64,000 nucleotides of DNA from NCBI GenBank assembly GCA_964017185.1, contig OZ024872.1, forward strand, positions 44,212,188 to 44,276,187, read 5' to 3'. The first letter of the stretch is position 1. Every line of letters starts with the position of its first letter. The notes under the pieces are model-generated. The model made no database searches, was not told the DNA's origin, and saw only the letters and a program-made list of their open reading frames with translations. Below are positions 19,303 to 31,200 of the stretch, in pieces. A program made the translations under genes and the position numbers. This DNA is from Rugalucina vietnamica. Lineage: Eukaryota; Mollusca; Bivalvia; Lucinida; Lucinidae.

Positions 19303-21858
19303 TTACCACGGACGCCATACCGTTTCTTCACCGACCACTGGCCCTATATCCGACTCCAGTTTATTCCTATTCAGCTCATCCAGGCGCCGTGATTCTGGTG
19401 TCAATGGGCTAGTTGCCTCCCTTTTAATCTCTAGACCTGCTGTCGAAACCCCACGTCCCCTACTGCGATTCACTGGTTTCACGTTTCCATTGAGAATTTT
19501 CTGAACCGCCGGGATACTTCGAATCTCGCGGGACTGTTTCCCTTCAGTCTCGGCCACATAGACCCCGAACAGATACGAATTCAGGCTGCATAACTGGTCA
19601 TTACCCATCGAACTCGACACACGGAGATACCGGATTGTCTCCCTTGTACAATCTTTGAAGCCGCGACTGTAACTGCTAGTCTCCCTTGATTGAGACTGTT
19701 GTTGTTGTTCTTGGCACTGGCTGAGATAGCGGACGGTCATCTCCAAGATGTCGGCCTTGTCGAGTCTGGCAATCGCCGAAGAACCCTGTAATAAAAATGA
19801 TAGCTACAGTTTTTGTTCCCATTACCAAAGTCATCTGAAATTGTGTAACAAACGCTGAAGCGTGCATAATAATGTGTCCAAACTTGCATCACTTTTGAGG
19901 GCTAGGACACAGGCACTTGTAGCAAAAAAATATACCCTCACCCTTTCTATATATATAGAAAGGGTGGGGGTATATCTTTATGCTACAAGTGCCTGTGGGC
20001 TAGGACAAAAACCCACCAAGAATAAATTCAGAAAATCAGTCGTGATTAAAGCACAGGAACCCATATTTGTTTGTTGTTTTGTTTCGTTTGTTTGATTGAT
20101 TGATATGCTGCTTAAGCTTAACATATCAAGCAAAAGCTATGGTCATGTCGGGAATTTGCCTCCGTTTTATGGGACTTCTACCCGGCATTGGTATGACAAG
20201 GCATCCCGACAAAATGTGCTGAAAATATATGTATATCCCACTCCATTAAACAACTGAGGATTTATGGATGATTTATATGTTATAACTAAGACAGACTTTG
20301 GACTACTAAGTGCTTAACCAGTAAGGGGGTCAATTAGTCTGTATGCAGCTTTGTCTGGAGGAACAAACAGTCGAACCAAAACATGAAACTTTGATTGCCT
20401 CGAAGCTGACGTAGTTTGCACGTAAATCTGGACTGAGACGCGTCACGAGAAAAACAGATTTTTGCAAATGCGAAAACCAAAACGTAGCTGATCAGCAACT
20501 TTGTTTTCGCTTCGCCAATATTTCAATCTCTCTCCTTTCATGAGCCGAACTTCCAAGCTATTAGCTTTCTTCTGTGATTGTACATGCCGGTTTATGTAGG
20601 ACCTGGTCGGGAAACCCTGACGACCGGTTCCTCACGTCGCGGCTTGGATTTTCTTACATACCTCTATCATAAAGATAGAAAAATTCCGGTATTTTAGTGG
20701 TGGTAGATAAATAGAATCCATCATGGGTGGTCAGTGAAGATAGGAAAATCTCAACCCGAGGGTCCATCCGTTCCAGTGGGAAACGAGGCTCGCCGAGCGA
20801 TGGACCCGAGGGTTGAGATTTTCCTTTCTCCACTGAACACCACTGATGGATTCTTTTTCTTACATACCCCGATCAGGCCTAAATTCATTTTACCGGTAAA
20901 GTAACCTGGTACCGCGCTTTAACTCTGATGACGTAGTGTTTATTACGGATATGACGTCAAATATAAATAAATCGTTGTCAAAATCAAAAGAGATACAGTT
21001 TTGATTTGTTTTTCGTTGAAAACGAGCGTGAATCAAGATTATACACAATGAATTCACACCAATTTAGTCTAGTTTTGTTGAACATTATTGCTGCAAGCAG
21101 CTGCTTTGGGCTAGAAACGATCGAATTTAGCCGCGTGCTTTTCTTATCTGGCAACTAACCAAGCCAGCAGTGTAAGATCGATTTATCTACCACCACTAAA
21201 ATACCGGAATTTTTCTATCTTTATGATAGAGGTATGTAAGAAAAATCGATCTTACACTGCTGGCTTGGTTGCTCATACAATATAAGAAAAGCACGCGCCG
21301 TGACTAAATTCGATCGTTTCTACCCCAAAGCAGCTGCTTGCAGCAATAATGTTCAACAAAACTAGACTAAATTGGTGTGAATTCATTGGGTATAATCTTG
21401 ATTCACGTTTGTTTTCAACGAAAAACAAATCAAAACTGCATCTCTTTTGACTTTGACAACGATTTATTTACATTTGACGTCATATCCGTAATAAACACTA
21501 CGTCATCAGAGTTAAAGCACGGTACCAGGTTACTTTACCGGTAAAATGAATTTAGGCCTAATCGGGGTATGTAAGAAAAAGAATCCATCAGTGGTGTTCA
21601 GTGGAGAAAGGAAAATCTCAACCCTCGTGCCCATCGTTCCAGTGGGAAACTCGGCGTGCTCGTTTCCCACTGGAACGGATGTCCTATCTCCACTGACCAG
21701 CCATGATGGATTCTATTTATCTTACATCAGCCCTATGATGGGCGGGGGTCAGTAATACTTACATTTTGTTTAGTACTATTTGCTAGTAATTCTTTCAACT
21801 GGGACAAACTGTTGTTGATACGGTCCCGGCGTTTCTTCTCTATCAAGGGTTTCCGAAC
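19303..21858 (-). CDS. Hairy/E(spl)/HES bHLH-Orange repressor, two 3' exons (5' incomplete)
   Basis: Exon at 21858-21763 (96 bases, phase 0 at both ends) encodes VRKPLIEKKRRDRINNSLSQ and the end of helix 1. It has acceptor TTTTAG and donor GTAAGT. The exon at 19785-19303 encodes helix 2 (ARLDKADILEMTVRYL), the Orange domain (YSRGFKDCTRETIRYL ... NSYL) and ends exactly in WRPW-stop, the Groucho-binding tetrapeptide that defines the family. A 96-base bHLH exon is also usual in vertebrate HES genes. Proteins of this family bind N/E-box DNA as dimers and repress transcription, commonly downstream of Notch. The first coding exon must lie right of 21858 and was not found. The intron contains a 1.1-kb inverted repeat. 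Family assignment is firm; the member is not named. Confidence 0.92.
19905..20010. repeat. palindrome in the HES intron
   Basis: 'gggctaggacacaggcactt' and a 'tataccc' block on the left mirror 'gggtatat' and 'aagtgcctgtgggctaggac' on the right, around the centre 'tctatatatatagaaag'. About 106 bases with few mismatches. Confidence 0.65.
20135..20220. repeat. dispersed repeat S1, inverted fragment
   Basis: Reverse complement of the S1 block containing 'gtcccataaaatgg' and 'catgaccatagc'. Sits in the HES intron. Confidence 0.5.
20435..20645. mobile_element. H-family hairpin MITE, copy 3
   Basis: Starts 'gagacgcgtcacgagaaaaa' and ends 'cctcacgtcgcggct'. The central stem is shortened ('gtagctgatcagcaactttg'). 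Confidence 0.65.
20653..21727. repeat. 1.1-kb inverted repeat in the HES intron
   Basis: Arms of about 475 bases (about 20706-21180 and 21240-21720) around a ~60-base centre, highly similar by eye. Mirrored landmarks are 'aaatagaatccatcatgg', 'ttttaccggtaaagtaacct', 'gacgtagtgtttattacgga', 'aaagcagctgctt' and 'gcagtgtaagatcgat'. Each arm has a TGACGTCA palindrome (CRE-like) and its own smaller hairpin around 'ccgttccagtgggaaac'. The outermost phrase 'cttacatacctctatcataa' also occurs inverted at the centre. The right edge lies about 36 bases from the HES exon 2 donor at 21763. It could be a foldback transposon or two head-to-head MITE copies. Confidence 0.85.
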
Positions 21859-21892
21859 CTAAAACATACATAGTCTTATAATTTGATAAATA

Positions 21893-21960
21893 TGAGCTGC
21901 CACATCAGAAAACAAATAATCTGCATATGCGAAAACAAGGGCGCAGACCAGCTTTGCGGT
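21893..21960. repeat. H-family MITE fragment
   Basis: Only the left end is left: 'gagctgccacatcagaaaac' through 'gcgaaaacaagggcgcagac'. It starts 35 bases upstream of the HES bHLH exon acceptor. Confidence 0.55.
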
Positions 21961-22117
21961 ATATCCAACGTATCTAGGACATACTATTGCCCTGAATGTG
22001 TTAAATATACTCGAATTAAACTGTTTTTGTAGATAGTTTGTTCGGGTATAGGTGTGTGATATGTATTTTGTGTTCCGTTCACTTACGCATTATATAGGCT
22101 ATGGCCGCACGTCCCTA

Positions 22118-22665
22118 TAAAACATGCAAGGGGTCAAAACAACGTTTTTCCAAACCACATCACTTTTGAAATGTTACTGTAGTTTTATGAGTGATGTTTT
22201 CTTGTCCAAGGCCCTTTTTGCGACATTAACAATGGAAAATCCCATTACAAATTGTTTGTCATTTTTCTTTCAATTCGATGGAATTTTTTTCACCAGCCAG
22301 TGTTGCCACACATTTCAATTGAGGCCCCAACGATTTGCGATGAAAAAAAAGTTCAATACAATTAAGAAATGGTTAAAGTTTACTATTGGTTAATTCAAAA
22401 CATGCAAGAGGTCAAAACAACGTTTTTCACATGACTTTTGAAGTGTTTCTGTAGTTTTATGAGTGATGTTTTCTTGTCCAAGGCCCTTTTTGCGACATTA
22501 ACAATGGAAAATCCCATTACAAATTGTTTGTCATTTTTCTTTCAATTCGCATGGGATTTTTTTCACCAGCCAGTGTTGCCACACATTTCAATTGAGGCCC
22601 CAATGATTTGCGATGAAAAAAGTTCAATACAATTAAGAAATGGTTAAAGTCAAGTTACTATTGGT
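22118..22665. repeat. 280-bp direct tandem duplication upstream of the HES bHLH exon
   Basis: The block from 'aaacatgcaaggggtcaaaa' to 'aagaaatggttaaagt' is repeated with an offset of about 280 bases and few differences (for example 'aaggggtc' against 'aagaggtc', and 'ccaacgatttg' against 'ccaatgatttg'). The open frames in it are out of step and look fortuitous. Confidence 0.75.
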
Positions 22666-23914
22666 TAATTCAAGGGAGGTAATTTCAATGCAAAGCAATT
22701 TTATCAGCCTGCGAAAACCTAACCAAATGTCGGAGCGAAAATGTCGGGAAGTATTTTTGACGGACAATAAGTGATCCTTGACACAGCTTGTTCAAATCTT
22801 CTGTCTACCTTGAATTTGGTGCGAAAATGCCAATTTTGTGCATTTAATAAAGCACAGATAACTCGATAGTGGATTAAGTTATATCGACCGCGTTGCATGC
22901 ATTATGATCGGACACGTGTTGGAGACACACTCCAGTAGATGCTTTGTTACAATTCAAAACAAATGAAAATATATTTAGGAATGAAAAGTGTAAAGTTACT
23001 TTTGGTGTTAAGTATACATCGTTTCGTTAGATGATGTAGGATGTTTCTAAGACAAAACTTGATTGATAAAGACAGATTATGTGTTTGGTCTATAAAGAAT
23101 CAGTGACTATTTCCATTTACAAATGCCTATGGTTTGAAGGAAAAATAAAAGTTGGTAATTGTTCTCTTGATTCGCGTGTTAGCTTATCTGAATAAGGGGC
23201 TTTGTAATAGAAGAATTCATTATTTCATTTTCGATGGCCCAGGATGTATATTTTGAGCTGAAACAACCATTTTTGTTATGAAATATATAGAAATCAGGAA
23301 AAGTTTTATAAAGTATTGTCCCCCCCCCCCCCGAGAGCCAACAAAAGCTTTTGCCTGCAAATGTGTTGCCATTATCCGCACAATATATGAAAGCGGCGTG
23401 CTGGCTCTATGGGGGAACGATACTCTAGAGCCCAAAAACGAGAGCCCAAATATGATAATCAGTCCTAGTTTCTCATTCAGGAAAAACTAGCAGATATACA
23501 GTTATCAGAATTGAAACCATATAAAAGGGCTATCATATACAATAGTTTAACTGCAGTGAAGTTGAACTGGGATGCTGCAAAACCAATTTTTATAATTTGG
23601 GCGCAGGCAAAAACGGATTTGGTAAATATGCGTTACAATATTTTGGCAACATACTGTACAAATACACCCTTGATTTATTCACGCCCTGTTACCTACATAG
23701 TTGCTAATTTTGTTTGTTATTCATCAGTAATGAGGACATTGTTTTCAGTTCAGCACTTTAACAAACAGCCACAAGATAGATTTCCAAGGGTGGTTGTGTG
23801 GGAATATGGGCACCTGCTTATTAGGACCTAAAATAATAGATGTCATAGATGGGCTGCTGGTGCCTTTAGGCTAAGCTTCTAAGCTGCTGTCTGACCATCT
23901 GATTACTGGTTAAC
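22666..23914. other. unassigned sequence upstream of the HES exons
   Basis: Holds a C12-13 run near 23323 and a 106-codon plus-strand frame at 23511-23831 with no recognised domain. The missing first exon of the HES gene may be in this stretch or further right; I could not identify it. Confidence 0.35.
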
Positions 23915-24125
23915 CACTCAGGTCTGAGCCTGCCCAGGAAAAGTGGTTCATGTCAAACCAACCTTACGTATACATTGTAAGCCCTGTCGGTTTAGTTGGG
24001 GGGGTTATATTTGAAGCATTTTGTAGATGCCATGATGTCCTTATTTTGGATAAATGTCCCATAAAATGGAGGCAAAGTCCCCACATGACCATAGCTATTG
24101 ACTGGGATGTTAAGCATTTATTCAG
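23915..24125. repeat. dispersed repeat S1, copy 2
   Basis: Matches copy 1: 'ctgcccaggaaaagtggttc', 'gatgtccttattttggataa' and 'catgaccatagctattgact'. The stretch 24126-24998 after it shows nothing recognisable. Confidence 0.6.
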
Positions 24126-25329
24126 TTAATCAATCAACATATTTCACACACCCCTTATTTTGCAAGGCATAATTGAGAGGTCCTGGGTTCGAACACAATT
24201 ATCACTGGATTTTGTCATTAAGCAAACTACACGATTTGCTTCACATAATACCAGGAAGTGGTGTATCTTTCTAGCCATGTTCGATAATGTTGACTGGGAC
24301 GATACAGTACCAAAATGACAAGCAATGATTGTATTATACTGAATTGTGGAGATAGGTAGCCGTGTTAGATAAAACAGGACATGTGTATATATCTGTTATG
24401 CAACATTGGCCATGACAATCTTGTAAGAATTTACCATAAAGTTTTGGTCGGAGTAATTATATTTTGCATGTAAAATAATGCCAAAAAAACCTTCGTAATT
24501 ACCCATTTTTCAAGCCACATGCAGGTTTAAAAATCTAGTAGGAGTTTGAGTTGATTCCAGACAGGAAACATAAGTTTGTACCACTTTCATTTATAACTTT
24601 ATAACAAATATGGTAATCTAATATCATAAAAGTACAAATGCTGTACAGGTACCTTCCAAATAATTTCCATATGTATACATGTAACATTTCAAATTGTAGA
24701 GGCATTAAACAGTTTTGATGCTTTTTCTTGATTCCTGCATGTCTCTGTTAGTTAAACACTCTAAATATAAACAAACCTATTAGTGATAGAAAATGTGAGC
24801 ATGCAGAAAAAAAAATCAAAATTTCGATCTTTAGTTTTTACGAAATTTAGACCCCCGTCCCCTCTTGAAATGATATTTCTACCAAATAACGAGAAAATAT
24901 GCAAATATCTATGCATGAGTATCTTCATTAGACATGGAAGTATTGTCCTCAGCATAAAGGATCAGCATCAGGAGCTTAATAACAGTGTTCTGGGCTGCTA
25001 AAGCCTCTGTCACATATTCATGTATCAGCGGCGTATCGCTCGCGTATCTATGAAAATTGCGATACGCCGAGGTCTGAGACGTATTTTGTTGAAGCGACGT
25101 ATGTACCACGTACGTGTGACGTACCTGCTACGTTCCTCACGTTGGCGTATCAGTGACATATCTGTATTAGTATAGAATTTCTCTTTCGTATGTACGGCGT
25201 ATCAAGGTGTATGTGCTACGTACGTGTGACGTATGTGTGGCGTATGAAGCGTACGCGTGACGTATCTACGACTTATGTACTACGTTCCATTCTTATCTGC
25301 GGCGTATCTGTTCTGTACCAATTGCTTTT

Positions 25330-26003
25330 TATCACACCTGCTTATAGCAGGGTGCGATATAGGAGTCCAAATTTCCGTCCGTCCGTCCGTCCGTCAACAT
25401 TTACGTCGAAGTTTGGTTTTCCCTACATCAGTGATAGCTGCGAGTATGAAACGTTGCATAGTCATTGTCCTTGATATACCCGTCAAGTACGCACCTTGGC
25501 CCGGTGCCCTTGCCCTATATTTCACAGTCCGTTGACTTTGTTATTTTTTTAAGTCGAAGTTTGGTTTTTACGTCGAAGTTTGGTTTTCTCTGCATCAGTG
25601 ATAGCTGCGAGTTTGAAACCTTGCATAGTAATTGTCCATGACATACCCTCCTTGACATGCCCTTGACCTTTATTTCATGGGCCATTGGCTTCGTTGATTT
25701 TACGTCGAAATTTGGTTTTCTCTGCATCAGTGATTGCTGCAAGCGTGAAACCATGTATATTTTAAAATTGTCCTTGACGTACCCTTCAAGCACGCACCTT
25801 GAATCGGTGCCCTTGACCTATATTTCACGGTCCATTGACTTTGTTTAATTTTTACGTCAAAGTTCTGTGCACCTAAGGTAGCTGCGAATGTGAAACCTTC
25901 CATAGTAATTGTCCTTGACATACCCTTTCAGAGCACACCTTGACCTGGTGCCCTCGACCTATATTTCTCGTTTTTAGTTATTTTGCCCGATGCAGGTGCG
26001 ATA
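25330..26003. mobile_element. core-satellite ('pearl'-like) element with (GTCC)n, nested in E1
   Basis: Begins TATCACACCTGC and ends GCAGGTGCGATA, which are nearly complementary. After the start come GTCC repeats (25375-25395) and then four units of about 150 bases, each beginning 'acgtcgaagtttggtttt' or similar. A related fragment occurs at 34790-35090. Confidence 0.65.
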
Positions 26004-26082
26004 TCGACCTCGTTAATACCTACGAGAACAAACGGTTGTGTTCACTTTGTTCATGCAATTCGCACATTACAGTTACCAATTA

Positions 26083-26208
26083 TCAGAGGCCGAAGATGCC
26101 ACTGGAGAAATCTAGATAATCTAGATTAACACCGAAGAAAAAACCGAGGGGAGGGGGTGGGGGCGGGGGGACATCTCCAAGCTCACCATCCTGGTCGTAG
26201 GATGTCAT
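26083..26208 (-). other. 41-codon frame shared by E1 and E2
   Basis: Reads MTSYDQDGELGDVPPPPPPP then LGFFFGVNLDYLDFS and stop. The sister element has the same frame from 50580 leftwards, starting MWSYDQDGELEDVPP, with a different number of G/C bases but the frame kept. It may be a captured host fragment or a short product of the element; no function is known to me. Confidence 0.35.
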
Positions 26209-26997
26209 GAATAAAGACAGAGGCTGCACCAAGCGTAGCCCTGAAAGAACCCTGCACGCCACCCCGGCCCGTGAGAAACATCTGATCCATTATTTCGGAA
26301 GAACGAAAACATTAATATAGAAGCATTAAAGATTCTCTTGGAATGCCACAAAATATTCCAAATATTCCTAATACGTCACACATACTCCACAGCAGCGAAA
26401 TGTACGTAGCACATACGTAGCACATACGCCATTGATACGCGAGATACGCCACACGTACGTCGCTGATACGCCGTAGATACGAAGGGAGAGTCTAGGATAC
26501 GCCACACATACGTCACACGTACGTAGCAGATACGCCGTGAACGGTACGCTGTACATACGTCACGGTTACGTGGCATGTTAACAGCGACGTACGTGTGGCG
26601 TATCAGGAGTATGAGCCACGTATCTACGGCGTACCTGCGACGTTGCTTTCGTATGTACTACGTATGTGTGACGTATGTACAGCGTATCGGACCTGCCACG
26701 TACGTGCTACGAATTTTTAAGTGCACACTTAAAAAAACGTAGCACCTCGGCGTATGAGGAGTATGAGCTACGTATCGAGGAGTATGAGCTACGTATGCTC
26801 ACGTATGTACGACGTACGCGTAACGTACCTTTCGTATCTTGATACGCCGTAGATACGCGAGTCGATACGCGATTGTGTGACAGCACTATTAAGTATAGGC
26901 GTATACAGGCCAAATAGTCACTGATTCTTTATAGATAGTCTATAAATTTACAGATATTCTATGAATAACTGTACATGTATCTCCTCTACCTGTTGTG

Positions 26998-27070
26998 TTT
27001 GTACAGTTCGGTTTTTGTCGGGCTTGATCGGAAAAACCCAAAATTGTTGGTATTCTCACGCGAAGACTCA
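26998..27070. repeat. H-family MITE fragment
   Basis: Only the right end remains: 'gtacagttcggtttttgtcg' to 'ggtattctcacgcgaagact'. Confidence 0.5.
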
Positions 27071-27072
27071 TT

Positions 27073-27323
27073 CCACCCATGCAATATACAGGGATATTTT
27101 GAGCTTTAAAAACTGAAAATTTTCAGCTGAAAAAAAAGTATATTTTTCTTATTTTTGCTCAAAACAGAAATTGTGGTTACACGTTAGAACCACCTCGGCG
27201 TTTTGGAATTTATGTTTTGGAGCAAAAATAAGAAAAATAGGTATACCCCTGCATACCCCAGTTTTTCTATATAAAAGTGTGGTTCAAGGGGGGTATACAT
27301 TACACGGACATATTTTCCTGATG
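27073..27323. mobile_element. b-family palindromic MITE, copy 3
   Basis: From 'cccatgcaatatacaggga' to 'cacggacatattttcctgat'. The core hairpin is mostly lost ('agaaccacctcggcgttttg'). The stretch 27324-27938 after it holds no recognised gene. Confidence 0.7.
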
Positions 27324-27994
27324 AAGGCGAGGTTCGGGCGACAAATCCTTGCAATACTCAGATACTATGAACTGGTATTGAACACTGTTGCATGATATTC
27401 TCGAACTGTGCCAGTCAGGCTGTTTGCTTATTATTCGTCGAGAAATCAGATGTCTTGCGGCCTCCCAAACGAGCTATAACTATTATACATGAAATTATGC
27501 TTACCTTTCTGAGTTTCGTTAAATCGGCGTTTGTATTTGGAGTTTCAGATTTTCCTACCATCCTACTCGCTGGAAAACTATGCATGAAAATGAAAAAGGC
27601 AAGATTCATGCAATCATTGTCGATAATCTACTAAGCACGTGCCGGGGAGCTAAAAAGTGTTAAAAGTATTATGAAACTGATTAAATACGACCTTTTCATT
27701 CAAAGCCGAAAAAGTGTGCTCAACAAAGCACGGTACACGAGTATTCGATCTTTTCATATACTCTGGAAAATCAGGTTAACGGTACAATGACATAAGTATA
27801 ATTTTGTTTGATTGCTTCGACACATTCAGCAGACATCAGCGAGTTTAAACTTAACAAAAATTTAGAACTTGTCGCTTTCACAAAAAGCGCTGCCGTTTTG
27901 TCCGCCCTGGACTAAAACTAAGCCCGACTTGGTCAGGCATCAGGACAACATTTCCGTGTAATATATACCCCCTTATACCCCACGTTTAAATACA

Positions 27995-28112
27995 CCACCA
28001 TACGCTACTGGACCGTCCCCAGTAGAGATCTACAGTGCGGTAGTCTACCACACCGTCTCCAGTAGAGATATTCGGCGCCATACCCTACCACTCCGTCCCC
28101 AGTAGAGATATA
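27995..28112. repeat. three-unit minisatellite inside b-MITE copy 4
   Basis: About 52-base units containing 'ccgtccccagtagagatat' or 'ccgtctccagtagagatat', three in a row. Other b copies lack it. Confidence 0.6.
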
Positions 28113-28275
28113 TAGTGTCAATCTCTTCAGCATCAGCAAAACTGGGGTATGCAGGGGTATACATATTTTTCTTATTTTTGCTCCAAAACATAAATTATGG
28201 GTACTCGTTGAAACCGCCTCGGCGATGCGGTTTTAACTTGTACCCACAATCTATGTTTCGAGCAAAACTAAGAAA

Positions 28276-31200
28276 CCAGAGGACCAATGGTCCTGTAAAT
28301 GCTCACCTGAGATCTGCTGCATATACCAATAAACATGTTTGAATGTTATGGTATTTAACCCAGTGCAGGGGCAGATGAAGCCCTTGGGCTATTTTCTTTT
28401 TTCAGAATCTTTAATCCATTTGCCAATTTCCTGCTGGCTTTTCTCTTCAAATTACATTTTAACAGTTTTCCCAATTCAAATGCATAGGCAACCAATGTTG
28501 ACCTTGCCATAAACTTGGTCAAGGTCACCACAGGGTCATGATTTATATATACATTGGAGTACTTTAGCCATCGATGCTTCATGCCAAGTTTCCTTGAAAT
28601 CAGTCTATTGGTTTCAGAGAAGAAGATTTTTGATGGGGTTTTACCATATATGGGCATGGCGGCCACCTTTGTCATGTGACCTAAATTATTTATATACACA
28701 TTGATAACCCCATTCTATAGATGCTTCACATAAAATTTGGCTTTGATTGGCCAAGCGGTTTTAGAGGAGAAGACGTTTGAATATTATGGAAATTTACATG
28801 TATATTGCTCCGGGGTGGGGGCACATGAGCCCCTGGGGTCCAATTTTTTTCAGAATCATTAATATTCAGTCCTACTTCCCATTTCCTGCAAGACTTTCAT
28901 TTTACATTACATTTTAAAAGTTTTCCCCATTCAAATGCATTGGCGACCTATGTTGAACTTGCCTTAAAATAGGTCAAGGTCATCACAGGGTCATGATTTA
29001 TATACACATTGTAGTGCTTGAGCCATCAATGCTTCATGCCAAGTTTCTTTGAAATCGGTCTACCGGTTCTGGAGAAGAAGATTTTTGAAGGGTTTTTACC
29101 ATATATGGGCATGGTGGCCATCTTGGTCATGTGACCTGGATTTCTTATATATACATTGGTTCACCCTCCCTATTGATGCTTCACATAAAATTTGGTTTGG
29201 ATTGGCCAAGTGGTTTCAGAGGAGAAGACGTTTGAATATTATGGAGATATACATGTATATTGCCCCCGGGTGGGGGCACATGAGCCCCTGGGGTCCAGTT
29301 TTTTTCAGAATCATTAATATTCAGTACTACTGCCCATTTCCTGCAAGAGTTTCACTTTAAATGACCATTTAAAAGTTTTCCCCATTCAAATGCATTGGCG
29401 ACATATGTTGACCTTGCCGTAAAATAGGTCAAGGTCATCACAGGGTCATGATTTATATATCGGAGTGGCTATTACCAGTCAACTGTCAGTAGCCAAAAAA
29501 CGTTAAAATGGCTATTACCAGTCAACTGTCACTAGCCAAAAAAACGTTAATATGGCTATTACCAGTCAACTGTCACTAGCCAAAAAACGTTAAAATGGCT
29601 ATTTACAGTCAAGTTCAAAAATAATTATTTACTTAGTATGTGGTTACATGTTTCTGACAAACTTGGGACTGAAACTATGTTTGATTAGACATAAGCCTTA
29701 TTTGTATTTTTAGTATTTTATTTAATTATATGAACGTATTGGGAATGCAATAATTGACAATGCAATACATTTTTTATGTATTAGTTATGATATTTACTTT
29801 GATCTTGTTTCGTTGATTGCGTGTTTAGGACCATGCAACATTGACTTTCATGATGAGACGTTGAATTGTTTTTCTTCATCCCATCCGAAACCAATGCAAA
29901 CTGCTGAAAAAATGACTTGCCTGCTCCAATTTTAAGTGACTATTTTTTTTTACTAAAAACTTGATAAAATTATAAAGATTCTTGAATGCATAGTTAAGTT
30001 TTGAAATAAAGAGCAACAGTGTATTTTTTATTTATAATTCAAACTAATTGTACATGTTTATATATATGTGCATAAGAATTTTGCATTTGTAGACTGAGAA
30101 AAAAACATGCTAACTTGCTGGCAACGTTCAATGAGTACCGCATTAAACTTTCTGTAAAAGAATCATAACATGCGCGCGCGTGTGCTTGCATGTGTGTTGC
30201 CAAATTGAAAACAAATGCATAGACGGCGTGCAGTGTGTCCGATTCGACATCGAATCCGGGATCGTACTCGACTACCATGTCCGCACATTACGTAAACTTG
30301 TTTATGAACATATTTATATTCATTTTTCCTCTTCCCCTGGTCCAAGGTCGGCGCTCTAATGTGCACTAAGTTGGCAATCTGCTAAGATGAAGGTTTTGTG
30401 TGAAATGATGATTAAAGTCCCTGTTAACAGCTAAGGTAATGTCGGGACGTTTTAACCAACATGATGATGACATACAACAAGTGCTTGAAATATAACTTTT
30501 TGTGTGCCTTTTCTGATTCAATGACACCTCTATTTGCGATCACCTCATCAAACTGTAGAGCCGTGTCATAAAAAAAGGCCCTCGGAAATTCTGATTAGTT
30601 CTGAAGCCGGACAGGACAGACACAGTAATGTACGGCGGTTTGAGAATCAGGATTAACAGACAATGCATTTTGTTTAATAAATAACAAAACAGGAGCGTAA
30701 AGTAAAAGCTTTATAAAAATGCACTTTTGTTTTGATTAAAAAAAGATAAAAATACTTTCTTGTGCTGCGGCTCAGGTGTCATAAAACATAAGAATACCCC
30801 TCAATTGTTTTTACAGTACGCGTGGTTTCACACCTTGAGGCATTTTTATGACAACTTACCTTTGAGGTGTATTCGTGTGCGCCAATCTTTCATACACCGC
30901 GCGAAGAATTACAGAATTTGACTAAATACGTATATTAAAGATTTAAAATAAGGTACGCATGCAGCATATAAAACAATAAATGTATTCGAGTCTTATTTGG
31001 TCCATGAACATCTGGGACTGACTCACTGAATGCATATCAGGTGTACTTAACCACTTGAAGCTGTTTTAAAAACTCTTTCTGATCTTCATTAGTTTTCTTT
31101 CTTTTAACTGCATTTTTGATATTTATTGCATTATTTAAGCTTGTGAAATTAAATCAGTGCTGTTTGTCTTTCAAAACTCAAGTTTGATCGGTCACCATCG

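Larger units (their letters stand above)
25001..26889. mobile_element. TACGTA/CGTATC-word element, copy 1 (E1), with nested core-satellite insert
   Basis: Ends are inverted and TA-flanked: left 'aagcctctgtcacatattca', right the complement of 'atagtgctgtcacacaatcg'. The body consists of back-to-back variants of CGTATC, GATACGCC, TACGTA and ACGTACGT. Relative to the sister copy at 49835-51254 it contains an extra core-satellite element (25330-26003) and lacks the H-family insert of that copy. Minus-strand translations (repeated YVWRI/VCVTY) are by-products of the words, not genes. Confidence 0.75.

Noticed and set aside
23511-23831. 106-codon plus-strand frame
   Set aside because: No domain, no splice support, and not related to the HES gene on the other strand.
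26368-26913. Frames with repeated RICYVRVTYVWRI text, also at 25190 and 50738
   Set aside because: Produced by the TACGTA/CGTATC words of E1 and E2, readable in many frames and on both strands.
28355-28699. 114-codon minus-strand frame, and 29049-29360 plus-strand frame
   Set aside because: Both lie in the 440-bp core-satellite units and are broken in the next unit.
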